A stretch of 64,000 nt of DNA from Delphinapterus leucas (Eukaryota > Chordata > Mammalia > Artiodactyla > Monodontidae). Within the stretch, counting starts at the first letter, position 1. Each line of letters starts with the position of its first letter. The translations under genes were made by a program, and so were the position numbers. The stretch is from assembly GCF_002288925.2 (NCBI RefSeq), contig NW_022098076.1, forward strand, positions 90,008,182 through 90,072,181. The letters are read 5' to 3'. Positions 21,851-33,163 of the stretch are shown here, piece after piece. The notes under the pieces were generated by a model that made no database searches, was not told where the DNA came from, and was given only the letters and a program-made list of their open reading frames with translations.

Positions 21851-22504
21851 TGGCTCTTCTCAACCCAGAATTATAAAGAGGATTTGTTTTGCTTCCTTCC
21901 AGCCTAAGAGGTTATTTTATTTGTTTGTTTTTGTTAGGGAGAAGGGGGCTGTTTGTTGTTAATTTACTCGTTCATTCAAAAGCATGAATCATTGCTCCCA
22001 TAGCAAGAAACAAACTCGGGTAAGTAGGTGGCTCAGACTTCGTGTGAGTGAAGATCACTGTGGCCTTTCAGTGGAGGAGGCTGGAGCAATTAGGTGTCCA
22101 GGGCAAGTCCCACGTCCAGTGACAGCAAGAGGAATTTAGAACACAGACCCCTTAGAGCTACTTGCTTCCTGTTTCAGATATGCCAGATGCCATTCCCAAA
22201 GCTCCATCACCAAGACAAGTCAGTTCTGAAATTGTTTTGACATTTGTAAATAGCAGCAAAACTCCAAATGACTTTTCCAATCATTTTGTTGTTGTTTCCT
22301 GGAATTCTATTTTACTGAACGTTGCTTGAATAAGATAGGTTTATAAAATATTTTGGGATGCAAAGATTTTCAACTTAATGGAATCTGAACTACAATGGAT
22401 TTTTTTTAAGAATCGACAAAACAATAATTCTCCCCACTGCCCACTGAGAAAATTTATTCATTCATTAAAAAACAAAATTAAACTTATATGTTTTGAACAC
22501 ATAT
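21851..22504. other. Unassigned DNA
   Basis: No gene or clear repeat; AT-rich. Confidence 0.45.
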
Positions 22505-22975
22505 CCTATATTACAAACTGTGGTCAACTGATTGCAAATATGGCCCCTGTATCCACGTCCTTTGCAGTATGGCATGGCAGGCTCTCCTATCAAGAATTGT
22601 CTATTCCCCTGCCCTCGAATCTGGGCTGGCCTTGTGACTAGCTTTGGTCAATAGGGTGTGTCAAAGATAATACCGTTCATGGGGGCCTGGGGGATCCCCT
22701 TTCTCTCAAAACCCTGCCATCGTGAGATGCTAACAAGCCCAGGCTAGTCTGCTGGAGGAATATGAGGGGCCTCATGCAGCAAAGCCAATCATCCTAGTGG
22801 TCCCTGCAGAGGTCCCAGCAGAGTTCAGTAGAGCCACTGAGCTAAGCTCAGCTCAGGTCAACAGAATGGCCCAGTCCACCTGTAGACATCTGAGCAAAAA
22901 TTAAAGTTTATCGTTGTATGCCACTGAAGGTTTCTGGTTGTTTATTACCTCACAGCATTGTATCAATAGATAATT
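22505..22975 (+). mobile_element. MaLR/MLT1-like LTR (older subfamily)
   Basis: Ordered phrases include gcaaatatggcccctgtatc, cctttgcagtatggcatggc, aggctctcctatcaagaatt, ctgggctggccttgtgacta, ctttggtcaatagggtg, and later gcccaggctagtctgctgga. It ends near ttgtatcaatagataattaa. Subfamily uncertain. Confidence 0.65.
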
Positions 22976-23349
22976 AATATTAATATTGATATTGATGGTT
23001 CTGAAATGTATATCAACAGTGTATATTCAAGAAGGAGAAGCTCAACCAACCCCTGCCCTCCAGGAAGGTGCAGTCTAGTGGGGAACACAGACCTGCGAGG
23101 CAGCACCCAGGATACAGCATGCTGTGCCTTGTGACAGCTGTAACAGCTGTGACACTATGAAGCGGTGACAGCATATTCTGGTGGCACGGAAAGGGGATGC
23201 CCTCAAGGGTCGGCGCTCAGAGAAGACTTCCCAGGGCGGGGGCGTCAGTCTTGAAGGAAGGTCTTTGACTTTGCCTGTGCAAAGGCACAAACAGCGTGGC
23301 GTTTTAGTATAACTGTGGTAAAGAGCAGAGCAGCGCAGCAGCCTCACTT

Positions 23350-23495
23350 GCAGTTTCCTGGAGGCCCTGACAAATCTCAGGTCTCTGAGCTCCGCCTCAG
23401 AGTTTCTGATTCAGGAAGTTAGGATGGGGCCCATGGATCTGCACTTCTCACCAGTGCCCAGGCGGCGCTGGTCCTGCTGGGCTGAGAACCACAGG
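23350..23495 (+). repeat. MER5-like hAT DNA-transposon fragment
   Basis: The segment tcagagtttctgattcagga, then ggcccatggatctgcacttc, and the end gggctgagaaccacagg are typical of MER5-group non-autonomous hAT elements. TIRs are too worn to place. Orientation is tentative. Confidence 0.55.
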
Positions 23496-23498
23496 TTT

Positions 23499-23735
23499 AG
23501 TGGTTAAGAGCACAGAGTCCGGACTGCACCAAATGAACCTGAGTTCCAGTTCTGCTTGTCTCTGCCAGATTGTGAGACTTTGAGAAAGTGACTCAGTTTC
23601 TCTGTCTCAGTTTCCTCCACCAAAAAGTGAGCATGATGGTACTGATCACCATGGAGAGTGGGTGTGAGCGTTACGTGAGTTAATGCGTTAAAAGCACTTA
23701 GCACAGAGCTGAGTGCACAGGAACCAGGAACAGTC
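23499..23735 (+). repeat. MIR, nearly full length
   Basis: Sense MIR features occur in order: agtggttaagagcacagagt, tgaacctgagttccagttct, tgagactttgagaaagtgac, ctcagtttcctccaccaaaa, and gcgttaaaagcacttagcac. Confidence 0.8.
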
Positions 23736-24269
23736 GCCTATATTATGTGAACTATTACTACGGCGATTCCTGAGCACCGCTGGAACACAGAGAAGTGACC
23801 GCACATGGCACGGAGGGGTGAGTGGACGGCCAAGAGGGGTCCCAGGTTTGCATTTTATTCCATAGGTTATACTGAGCCATAGAGGGCGTATGGGGTGGGA
23901 GGGTGTAACACAATTAGATTCATGTTTCAGAAAGATCACCTGGGCAGTGGAGCAGGGTATGAGCTGGTGGAAGAAGGTGAGCTGTTGGAAAGGCATCGGG
24001 TGGTCTCTGTACCCACCTTGATGAGTGATGGGAAAGGGCATGTGCAGGTGAGAGGCACCTGCCCCTCCTTTAACAAGCCAGAAGTGGTGCTATAGAAAGT
24101 CCTTCTGTGTTGACCCCTGCATGTGCTGCCACTTGGACATCTGATGGGCATGTCACACTGAACATGGTCAAACAGACCCCCAGTCACTCCCTGCAGCCAA
24201 CTCTGCCCAATTCAGGAAACGGACACCAAGGTACCAAGAGGGCCAAAAGCCTCAGACTCCTCTCTCCCT

Positions 24270-24385
24270 TCTCTCCCTCCTCTCTCACCTCCCTCCAGGC
24301 TCTCCCTCCTCCTTCTTCTTTCTTCTTCCTTTTCTCTCTGTCTCCCTCTGTCTCTGTCTCCCTGTCTCTCTGTCTCTCTCCTCGC
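24270..24385 (+). repeat. Polypyrimidine (TC)-rich tract
   Basis: About 115 bp consist almost only of C and T, with runs such as tctctgtctccctctgtctc. The open frames over it (Arg/Glu-rich on the minus strand) are compositional. Confidence 0.85.
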
Positions 24386-24469
24386 ATCCATTCCTTCAGC
24401 AAATCCTATTGGTCCAACGTCTACAACATAACCACGCTCCTCCATTTCTGACCACCTCCTCTGTCCTCA

Positions 24470-25060
24470 CCCTCAGTCAAGGTCCCATCATCTCCTGCCC
24501 AAATTACTCTGTTTCCCCTTTACTGTGTTCTTTGTTCCTACTCTTCTCCCCTCTAATGGACTCTCCAAATGGCAGCCAGAACGATCCCTTTAAAATGCAA
24601 ATCTGACCAATGACTCCCCATCAGACTCACAGCCAGAAGTCCTTGTCACGACCCACAGGCCTCCCCATCTCTGCTGTGCTCCAATCACGCTGACCCCCTC
24701 GCTGTGCCTCAGATTCAACGTGTGTGCCTCAGGGCCTTTGCACGTTTCCCCAGCGGAGGTGGCTCTTCCTGCAGGAAGATGCACCGTTCACACCCTCTCT
24801 TCAGTTACGTCCCTTCAGATGTCTCCTCCCCTCCACAAAAAGCTTTCCTGCTCGAAAACCACACCCTTTATCTCTCTCTGCCTCCTGTGGATGTCTCATC
24901 TCTCGCTGTGCCCATCACTGCCTTGTTTCCTTGCTTACAGTCTGTTTCCTGGTTTGCATGAAACTCCATGAGCTCAGAGCCTGGGCCTGCTCCACTCAGG
25001 ATTTATCCTCAGATGTTGGCAGTGCCTGGCATCATTGACCATCGGCCAGCATCATTAAAT
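24470..25060 (+). repeat. L2 3' region, sense
   Basis: Ordered L2 phrases are present: cagaacgatccctttaaaat, gcaaatctgaccaatgactc, ctcagggcctttgcacgttt, tggctcttcctgcaggaaga, cttcagatgtctcctcccct, then ctccatgagctcagagcctg and gcagtgcctggcatcatt. A long, well-ordered copy; open frames of 83-104 codons here are repeat-derived. Confidence 0.75.
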
Positions 25061-25829
25061 ATGGCCCCGGAAGACTGAGCACGGCCCAGTGTGATGGAGT
25101 GAAACCTTGCTCGTGGATTCCAGCCTTCTGTTTCACTCGGGCCCCAAAGAGAAGCTCCTAGTCAACCACAACAACAATGGGACTGTTCACCTGACCCGAG
25201 GGCAGGAAAGTTACCTGGTCTGTCTGAAGCTTGGTGTGTCTAGGGAATGGATACCACTTGCCAGTATCCCGAAGGGAGACTTCATCAATTAGATACAGCC
25301 TGGGAGAGAGTCAAATTTCATCACTGCGGTTTGTGTTAAGGGGGAAAATATATATCTCATTGCACAATTTATTTACATTTCTCTCCAGCTCTCATGACTT
25401 CTGAGAAATCCCTTTTGGACAGTTTCGAGTCTCAGAGGCAGCCCTGAAGCTCCCTTCTCCACCCTGGTCCTGGCATCAGGAATGATGAATGGAAGGTCAG
25501 GAGAGAAGCTAGTGTTTGACTAAATGCTGTCCATTCTCAGGCAACAAGGAGGAAAGGCTGATAAAGCACTCCCCCATCTGCCAGGGGCAAAACCTTTAGC
25601 AGAAAAGTATATCACCATCCTTATTAATAAAGTCCAGGGTCAGAAAATGGCCAAATATTCATAGGACAAGCTCCACTCAAAGCTTCGAAGCTGACTAAGC
25701 TTGTTTAAAACACATCATTGAATTAAAAATGAATATCAAGCACATTAGATGTTAAAAAAAACTTTAGCTAAAAGGGATAAGCAATGACGTTTTTAAAACT
25801 TGAATTAATAATAGATCTTTTTTCATTCT
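25061..25829. other. Unassigned DNA
   Basis: No gene or recognised repeat. Confidence 0.45.
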
Positions 25830-25913
25830 TTCATTTCCTTTTTTAAATTTTTTATTGAAGTCTAGTTGATTTACAATGTTGTGTTAATTTCTGCTGAACA
25901 GCAAATTGATTCA

Positions 25914-25917
<4 letters not shown>

Positions 25918-25963
<46 letters not shown>
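25918..25963. repeat. (TA)n microsatellite, about 23 units
   Basis: About 46 bp of uninterrupted TA lie at the junction of the L1 and the inserted SINE. Confidence 0.97.
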
Positions 25964-25966
<3 letters not shown>

Positions 25967-26189
25967 CATTCTTTTTTGTTAAATTTATTTAGTTGGTTGT
26001 GCCAGGTCTTGACTGTGGCATGAGTGCTCCTTAGTTGCAGCTGACAGGCTCCTTAGCTGTGACATGCGAACTCTTAGTTGCAGTATGCGTGTGGGATCTA
26101 GTTCCCCGACCAGGGATCAAACCCGGGCCCCCTGCATTGGGAGTGCAGAGTCTTAACCACTGCACCACCAGGGAAGTCCCTATACATTC
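25964..26189 (-). mobile_element. Older tRNA-derived SINE inserted in L1
   Basis: Read on the minus strand it begins gggacttccctggtggtgca and has a B-box-like ggtttgatccc region. It is more diverged than the young CHR copies. TSD atacattc at 25964-25971 and 26182-26189, so it inserted after the host L1. Confidence 0.88.
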
Positions 26190-26679
26190 GTTTTTTTATA
26201 TTCTTTTCCATTATGGTTTTTCATAGGATATTGAATATAGTTCTCTATGCTGTACAGTAGGACCTTGTTGTTTATCCGTTCTGTATGTAACAGCTTACGT
26301 CTGCTAAACCCAACCTCCCACTCCATCCCTCCCCAGACCCCCTCCCCCTTGGCAACCACAAGTCTGTTCTCTATGTCTGTGGGTCTGTTTCTGTTTTGTA
26401 GATAGGTTCATCTATGTCATAGTTTAGATTCCGCATATAAATGATGTCCTATGGTATTTGTCTTTCTCTTTCTGACTTACTCACTTAGGATGATAATCTC
26501 TAGTTGCATCCATGTTGCTGCAAATGGCATTGTTTCATTCTCTTTTATGGCTGAGTAATATTCCATTATACAGATGTACCACATCTTTTTTATCCATTCA
26601 TCTGTCGATGGACATTTAGGTTGTTTCCATATCTTGGCTATTGTTTTGCTTTGTTTGTATGTTTACCAAGTAGTTTTTC

Positions 26680-27341
26680 TCATTTTTTTTATATTGAAGT
26701 CTAGTTGATTTACAATGTTGTGTTAATCTCTGCTGTACAGCAAAGTGATTCAGTTATACACATATATACTTTCTTTTTTTAATATTCTTTTCCATTAGGG
26801 TTTATCCCAGGAGATTGGATATAGTTCCCTGTGCTATACAGTAGGATGTTATTATTTATCAATTCTAAATGTAATAGTTTGCATCTACTAACCCCAAACT
26901 CCCAGTCATCTCTCCCCCACCCCCCTCCCCCTTGGCAACCACAAGTCTGTTCTCTATGTCTGTGGGTCTGTTTCTGTTTTGCAGATAGGTTCATCTGTGT
27001 CATATTTTAGATTCCACATATAAGTGATATCGTATGGTATTTGTCCTTCTCTTTCTTACTTACTTAGTATGATAATCTCCAGCTGCATCCATGTTGCTGC
27101 AAATGGCATTATTTCATTCTCTTTTGGCTGAGTAATATTCCATTGTATATATGTACCACATCTTCTTCATCCATTCACCTGTCGATGGACATTTAGGTTG
27201 CTTCCGTGTCTTAGCTACTGTGAATAGTACTGCTATGAACATAAGGGTGCATGTATCTTTTTAAATGATAGTTCTGTCCAGGTATATTCCCAGGAGTGGG
27301 ACTGCTGGATCATATGGTAGTTCTAATAGTAGGTCATTTTT
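26680..27341 (-). mobile_element. Second L1 3' end, antisense
   Basis: A separate copy closely related to the L1 just upstream begins atattgaagtctagttgatt and ends at atcatatggtagttctaa. A short TSD tcattttt is visible at 26680-26687 and 27334-27341, which supports an independent insertion rather than a tandem duplication. Confidence 0.85.
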
Positions 27342-27638
27342 GACATGTGAGCCATATTGTACAAACTTCAACCACCAAACAAAGACCTGTCAGACTTAGG
27401 AAGAAACAAGCATTTCCTTCTCACTGAAGCTTTGCTACGCCCACTTGGGGGAACCCCACGTAACTGGTGCTGCATTTTTCTTCTCCGTTCATGGTAACTG
27501 CAGGCAATGGGGAATGAGATTAGGAAACCACCCCTGCACTGTTAGGGACTCACCACAAGGCTCTTCTTAAGGCCTGGAGAACATAATTTACCCTCTTGCA
27601 GCTTGATCTCTTACACCAACGCCGTGATTGATATGGGT
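27342..27638. other. Unassigned DNA
   Basis: No gene or repeat seen. Confidence 0.45.
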
Positions 27639-28013
27639 CTCAGATTTCTTTTTTTAAAAATAAATTTATTTATTTATTTTTGGCTGTGTTGTGTCTTCAT
27701 TGCTGTGTGCGGGCTTTCTCTAGTTGCGGCGAGCGGGGGCTACTCTTCGTTGCGGTGCACGGGCTTCTCGTTGCAGTGGCTTCTCTTGTTGCGGAGCACG
27801 GGCTCTAGGCATGCGGGCTTCAGTAGTTGTGGAGTGCAGGCTCAGTATTTGTGGCTCGCAGGCTCTAGAGCGCAGGCTCAGCAGTTGTGGCGCACGGGCT
27901 TAGTTGTTCCATGGCATGTGGGATCTTCCTGGACCAGGGATTGAACCCATGTGCCCTGCATTGGCAGGTGGATTCTTAACCCCTGTGCCACCAGGGAAGT
28001 CCCTCAGATTTCT
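27639..28013 (-). mobile_element. CHR-type SINE, long form
   Basis: It has a TTTA-rich tail at the plus-strand start, then tttggctgtgttgtgtcttc and tagttgcggcgagcgggggc, and ends at ccaccagggaagtccc, the antisense SINE head. TSD ctcagatttct at 27639-27649 and 28003-28013. The 113-codon Gly/Ser/Leu/Trp-rich open frame is a SINE by-product. Confidence 0.95.
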
Positions 28014-28589
28014 AAGTTTCCTTCATGGTAAAGATCTGACGAGCCTAACAAGAGGATTCTGGCTGATGCATCATTTCTAGAGCCAAGAGGAGAATGGCAG
28101 GTGATGGCTCTGAGTGAAATACAGAGTTTGTGTTCAGCACACCGGAAAGCAGGGCCACTGGAGGCGGAGTTTGGGCAGAGCCTCCCCTGCCCTTTGGACT
28201 TGGGGTCTGAGGTTAGAGATGAATAGAAAGAACACAGTCTGTGCTGGCTTTGGGGGACACAGGTAAGAGATCACCTGTTCGTGGTCTTCTTAGGGCATGG
28301 ATTCCATGGAAATGGGACCTGGTGTGGTCTCAGGCAAAGCAGGATGCTGTCAGGTGGGCTCAGGGTATTGCCCCCTTCTCCTTGGGTCTTGCTCTAGGGC
28401 ATCAGTGAAAAAAAAAAAAAAAAGAAAGAAAGAAAGAAAACTTCCATCCCAGGTATTTCCAGTCTCTGGATGTGCATGATTATCTTCAATGCACATGGTA
28501 GACTCAAAAGGTTTTGGCTTCAACCAATCCAGCATTAATGTTTGTGAACTTGAAATGCATGTTTCAGTCTCATTCCAAATCGACTTTGT
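28014..28589. other. Unassigned DNA with an A-rich simple repeat
   Basis: No gene is seen. A run of A followed by GAAA repeats lies at about 28408-28440, with no SINE or L1 body attached. Confidence 0.5.
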
Positions 28590-29115
28590 TCATTTTCTGT
28601 GGCTGCTACAACAAATCACCACCAATGCAGTGGCTTAAGAACAGCACAGATGTATTTATGATCTTAGCAGCTCTGTAGGTCAGAAGTCCTACAGGGGTCT
28701 CATGGGGCTCAAACCAAGGAGTCTGCAGGGCTGCGTTCCTCTCCGGAAGCTCTAGGGGAAGATACGCTTCCCTGCTTTTTTCAGCTTCTAGAGGCACCTG
28801 TGCTCCTTGTCTCTTGGCCTTTTCACCCTCAAAGTCAGCCAAGAGCGGGCTGAGTCCTCACAGCCCATCACCCTCACTTGCTTCTACTGTCATATCTTCT
28901 CTGACTCTTCTCCTGACTCCCTCTCCCACTTTTAAGGATCTTTGTGTTTACATCGGAGCCCATCAAGATAATTCAGGAAAATCTCCCTATATAAGGTCAG
29001 CTGACTAGCAATCTTAGTTCCATCTGCAACCTTGATTTCCCTTTGCCATGTAATGTACATGGTCACTGGTCAGGGATTAGGGCATGGACAGCTTTGGGGG
29101 TCATTGTTCTGCTCT
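28590..29115 (-). mobile_element. MaLR/MLT1-like LTR, antisense
   Basis: Ordered phrases are tttctgtggctgctacaaca, atcaccaccaatgcagtggc, ctctgtaggtcagaagtcct, tcttggccttttcaccctca, and catctgcaaccttgatttcc. Boundaries are approximate; no TSD found. Confidence 0.6.
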
Positions 29116-29328
29116 ATATTAACCAAATTAGCCACAGAGGTACCCCACAGTCAGAAGATATTTACACACATACACACCCTGCACACATGCACAAACACAC
29201 AGCCTAACAATATTTCAGGCCTAAACTGCAAGACAAGGTGGGTAACTGGTCATGGTCCAACACAAGCTCACTTGTCTTCTATGCCTCAGCCAATATTCAC
29301 CCTCCTTCTTGTAACTTTGTGCCATTTA

Positions 29329-30026
29329 ATCATGTAACACGACAGCATTCTATGGGGCCTCCGTAGGACAGAAAACCCTTATGTCCTCCACCTGCCTCTT
29401 GTCTGTAGAAAACCTTTAGCCAAAGAATAAATTTAGTTAGAGCAATGGGAAAAAATGCAGAAACAAAGGAAGACAGTCAAACAAGACAAAATAATAATAG
29501 TGTCACCATTAAACAGTCAACAACCTTTAGTTCCTCCTCAAGGGCTATAGGTAACATTCTGAGCCACATCCTTTGAGCTGTTTTGCAGATACTGAAGCCC
29601 CCACCAGGTAGAAGAAGTCAACTACATGATGACCAGACTGTAACCCTGACATAAGCTTCTGCATCTTGCACATTTCTGAGAACTGGCCTCAAGGAAATGG
29701 GAACAAACTGACCCTGGAGCTGAATGTTAATTGTATTTAAAACAATCAAGATGATGCTAGTCAAACCACTGCATGACCAATTTCAAGATCATTGTCAGAG
29801 CTGACTGTGCTGCTTTGCACATAGCCCCCACTTCCCCCCACCTATACACTCCTGAAACTTCCCTTTAAAATCCCTTGCCCCCAATCGGCAATGGGGAGTT
29901 GGTTCTTTGGGACATGAGTCCCCTTATTCCCAGGACTGCCAGCTTTCTCAATAAAGATGTCTTTCCTTTAGCCCAACACTTGTCTCTCAGCCGAGACGCA
30001 GCCGAGCCTGGGTTCCGTAACAATCA
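29329..30026 (+). mobile_element. Solo class I (ERV1-like) LTR with 4-bp TSD
   Basis: The LTR spans 29333-30022 (690 bp), starting tgtaacacgacagcattcta and ending gcctgggttccgtaaca. A polyadenylation signal AATAAA lies near 29950. The 3' part has the layout of gammaretrovirus-like LTRs (tcccttgcccccaatcggc, then cagctttctcaataaagatg). The 4-bp repeat atca flanks it at 29329-29332 and 30023-30026; a 4-bp TSD is usual for class I ERVs. No internal sequence adjoins it. Confidence 0.82.
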
Positions 30027-30316
30027 CAGCAAATGAATTAGCCTTCACTGGTATCTGAACCTTTGAAATGTTGAGAGCAAAGTATAAAAATACTCAATAA
30101 TATGCAATTTAGTATATTCCTGTAGAGATTTTTTAAATGACGTTATAAAATGCAAATTAACTTTAAAACAAAATTTCCAATGACAAAAATCCTTTCATAG
30201 ACACCAAATATCTTTAAACACATTATTCTTCATTTTGTCTTTGCATAGGCACTTCTTGTAATGCCTTCAGTATGTCAGGCATGTTGCTAGGGGTGTGACA
30301 ATGCCCTAGAGAGGTA
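30027..30316. other. Unassigned AT-rich DNA
   Basis: No gene or repeat seen. Confidence 0.4.
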
Positions 30317-30553
30317 AGGGGACTGCATTTTTTTTTTTTTTTTTTTTTTTTGGGGTACGCGGGCCTCTCACTGCTGTGGCCTCTCCCGTTGCGGAGCACA
30401 GGCTCCGGACGCGCAGGCTTAGCAGCCGTGGCTCACAGGCCCAGCCGTTCCGCGGCATGTGGGATCTTCCCGGACCGGGGCACGAACCCGCGTCCCCTGC
30501 ATTGGCAGGCGGACTCTCAACCACTGCACCACCAGGGAAGCCCAGGGGACTGC
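30317..30553 (-). mobile_element. CHR-type SINE, short form
   Basis: A poly-T tail starts about 30328, then ggggtacgcgggcctctcac, ending at ccaccagggaagccc. TSD aggggactgc at 30317-30326 and 30544-30553, extending with one mismatch into catttt. Confidence 0.95.
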
Positions 30554-30729
30554 CATTTTTAAGTTTACATCGGAGGGGAGAGGATAAGTTGATCACTGTT
30601 TTCTCATCTCTATAACAAATCAGATCTAATGTTTTAGATATGCCAAGTCATGGATCAAAAGTATGCATGTTGGTATCATTTTCACTCTACCACCTAATTA
30701 TGGTTACTTCCCACACACAATTATGTCGA

Positions 30730-30900
30730 GAGGTCAGGAAAGCGCAGGGCTGGGGAGCAGGAGGGCTGAGTTTCTGCGTGAGCTCAGCAGCTCTCTAACT
30801 ATATGAGCAAGACGAAGCCATCCAACCTCTGTGGGCCTTTGCCGCCTCACTGGAAACAAGGAGAGAACTGCACCAGTGACTTCTAAGATCTCTCTCAACA
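30730..30900 (+). repeat. MIR fragment
   Basis: The order gctctctaactatatgagca, then catccaacctctgtgggcct, ttgccgcctcactggaaac and acttctaagatctctctc fits a diverged sense MIR. Confidence 0.5.
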
Positions 30901-31109
30901 TGTTTATTTATGTTCCAGGCCAGGTTAGGATGACATTAGGGGTGGGGGGGGGAATCCCATTAGATGCTCAATATACAGAACACATTAGTGAAATATTACT
31001 ATGAAAAGAGAGGTTGACCAGTTGTCCCCAGCCAGGGCCACCCACAGGTCACAGTACATTCTGCTGGTTAAAACATTTCAAACAGAAATAACCCCAGGAA
31101 AGGACCCAC

Positions 31110-31645
31110 CCTATGCAGAATTCCTCAGAGCAGTGAGGGTGATTCTGCCTTTGCTGGGTCCATCAATACCTGTGTGACTCTCCCTGGACTCCTCCCTCCT
31201 GTGGCTCCCACGACCCATGTAGACACATCTGGGTTGTGGACAGTCCTCTGTGTCCATTTTTCCATTAGCCCCAGGTATCTGGCATCCACCATGCTGCTGG
31301 GGCCCCTCTGGGTTCCCTCTTAGACAAGACCAAGTTGACTCACACCAGTGCCTCTTCTGCATGACCCATGCCAAGTCATCAGGAAATATTGTGGAGGTCA
31401 GTCCCAGCTTGGCCCCCTCGCTGATGGTTATAGGCTCCTGGGGCTTTCTCAGGCCCCAAAGCCCAAGCACCTGGTTCTCCCGACTGCAGAGAACCCACTG
31501 CAGACCACCGAATGGCCTCATGAACTCTCTCGTCACTAAGGGTGAACTACCCCCTCCCCACTTAAGGGAAGAGGAAGCAGGGGTGGGATGAACGTGAAAC
31601 ATACAAAATGCAGCAGTTCTCTTCAAAGAAATCTCTTCACTCATT
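31110..31645 (-). other. 177-codon open frame, unrecognised
   Basis: An open frame of 177 codons on the minus strand (31644 to 31111) covers a moderately GC-rich block. The predicted protein has no signal peptide, membrane segment or known motif, and an overlapping 113-codon frame lies on the plus strand. It could be a relic of a retroviral internal region, but I cannot name one. Not called as a gene. Confidence 0.3.
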
Positions 31646-32135
31646 TATTTTTCCCCATCGGATCCCTTGGTACATCCTTAATCCTAGATGAGTGCTTAGG
31701 ACTTGTGAAACATATTTTTAAAAGACTCTCTTGTGTAAATTCCGTCTGACCTCATAGGCCGTTTGGTACATGATATCTATCACACTGGAACGTGTGACAG
31801 ATAACCACATGCTTCATTAAACGTGCTGTGCATATGTCATAAGTCAGGGAAATATGTCATAAACTTAGGAGGTAGATGCTGTAGCAGACACGGTGGATTG
31901 CCTACCCAAATTGACTTTCCACGCCCATCCTTGCTGGCATATTTATTCAGCATGCTCCCTGCAGGCTTCCAAGATCCCAGGGAAGGGGCATTTCCCCAGA
32001 TGGAAGGTGAGGAGTGCCCGGAATCCCATTTCCCTGTCCGTCTTTGCGACTGAAGCTAGCGTGGAACCCAGGTCTGGTCCTTGAGATGGAGGAGGAATCT
32101 ACCAGGAGCTCCAGGAAAAAATCTTCCAGGCTCTT
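31646..32135. other. Unassigned DNA
   Basis: No gene or sure repeat. Confidence 0.4.
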
Positions 32136-32500
32136 CAAAAGAGACAACCAGGATAAACAAATGTGTTGTGCCTATACGATGGAATCTTATTTGGCCATAA
32201 GGAGGAATGATACCTGCTATAACAGGGATGAACTTAAAAACATGATGCTAAGTGAAAGAAGCCAAACACAAAAGCCACCTCCTCCTGTATATGAAATATA
32301 CAGGAAAAGCAGACCTATAGAGACAGAAACACAGTAGTGGTCATCATGGCCTGGACGGAAGGGAGAACGTGCAGTGACTGTTAAAGGTGCTGTTTGGGGT
32401 GATGAAAACATTCTGCAGCAAGATGGAGGTGACGGTTGCACAACACCGTGAATGTACTAAACGCTAACGATTTACCCTTTAAAATGGTGAATTCTGTGTT
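32136..32500 (+). mobile_element. Old L1 (L1M-like) 3' region, sense
   Basis: Ordered old-L1 phrases occur: tatacgatggaatcttattt, ggccataaggaggaatgat, gggatgaacttaaaaacatg, atgctaagtgaaagaagcca, ggtgatgaaaacattctg, gttgcacaacaccgtgaatg, and accctttaaaatggtgaatt. Confidence 0.75.
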
Positions 32501-32504
32501 TTTT

Positions 32505-32590
32505 CAATTTTATATTCAAGTATAGTTGATTTACAATGTTGTGTTAGTTTCAGGTGTACAGCAAAGTGATTCAGTTATGCATATACCTGT
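32505..32590 (-). mobile_element. Truncated L1 3' end, antisense
   Basis: The segment tttatattcaagtatagttg, then atttacaatgttgtgttagt and acagcaaagtgattcagtta, is the last part of an antisense L1. It ends near 32590, so the copy is severely 5'-truncated. A possible TSD is tgtgtttt on both sides. Confidence 0.75.
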
Positions 32591-33163
32591 GTTATGTGTG
32601 TTTTATTGCAACTTGGAGCAAGGAGGGAACCAGGAAGAAGCAGGTGTTTCCCTGATGTCCTTGCAGCAGTGAAGGATGGCCACGTGACCCTGGGCACACA
32701 CTGGGCTCCAGCCCAGTGGCCGAGGATGGCTGAGCACAGAGATGCAGAGAGACGGGGACCCTGATGTCTATGCTGAGCCCATCACACTCAGTTCGGGAAC
32801 ATCTCCCGCTCTGGGTTTCTCATTATGGAAGATTTTTTTTAATGTGCCACGTAAAAGCAGCGCTCATTGGAATAATTATCATCTCTTTTCGGACCGCTAC
32901 ACAATTTCCTTCTCGACTAACTGCGGATCACAAAAAATACAGTTTGCCAGGAAATATTCCCTTGAATCCCCAGAGGACAAGATACTTCTTTCCAGTCCAC
33001 TTGAGAAAGTCTCTACCCAAACAGCAGAACTAAAGACCAAATTTGATTTCACCTCCATTCCAGATATGATTAAAATAATTTTGTTATAGAGGGAGGGAGG
33101 GGGTCAGGAACGCAGGAGTTGAACAGAGCTGGCAAGGTTTAATTTCTTGTTTGTTTCCTGCAG
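32591..33163. other. Unassigned DNA
   Basis: No recognised repeat. A 115-codon plus-strand open frame at 32742-33089 has no recognisable relative. Confidence 0.4.

Larger units (their letters stand above)
23030..24030 (-). repeat. L2 (antisense) split by MER5-like and MIR sequence
   Basis: The first part, 23030-23345, has gccctccaggaaggtgcagt and agaagacttcccagggcggg. The second part, about 23760-24030, has cattttattccataggtta and cagaaagatcacctgggcag. These follow each other in one antisense L2, so the block 23350-23735 interrupts a single older element. Confidence 0.6.
25830..26645 (-). mobile_element. L1 3' end, antisense, interrupted by a CHR-like SINE
   Basis: Antisense L1 starts with ttttttattgaagtctagtt and includes ccctcccccttggcaaccac, agtctgttctctatgtctgt and ggctgagtaatattccatta. 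A tRNA-type SINE (25964-26189) and a TA expansion interrupt it. The 5' limit near tcttggctattgt is approximate. Confidence 0.88.

Noticed and set aside
24184..24445. Arg/Glu-rich minus-strand frames of 72-77 codons
   Set aside because: They translate a polypyrimidine/polypurine tract and are compositional.
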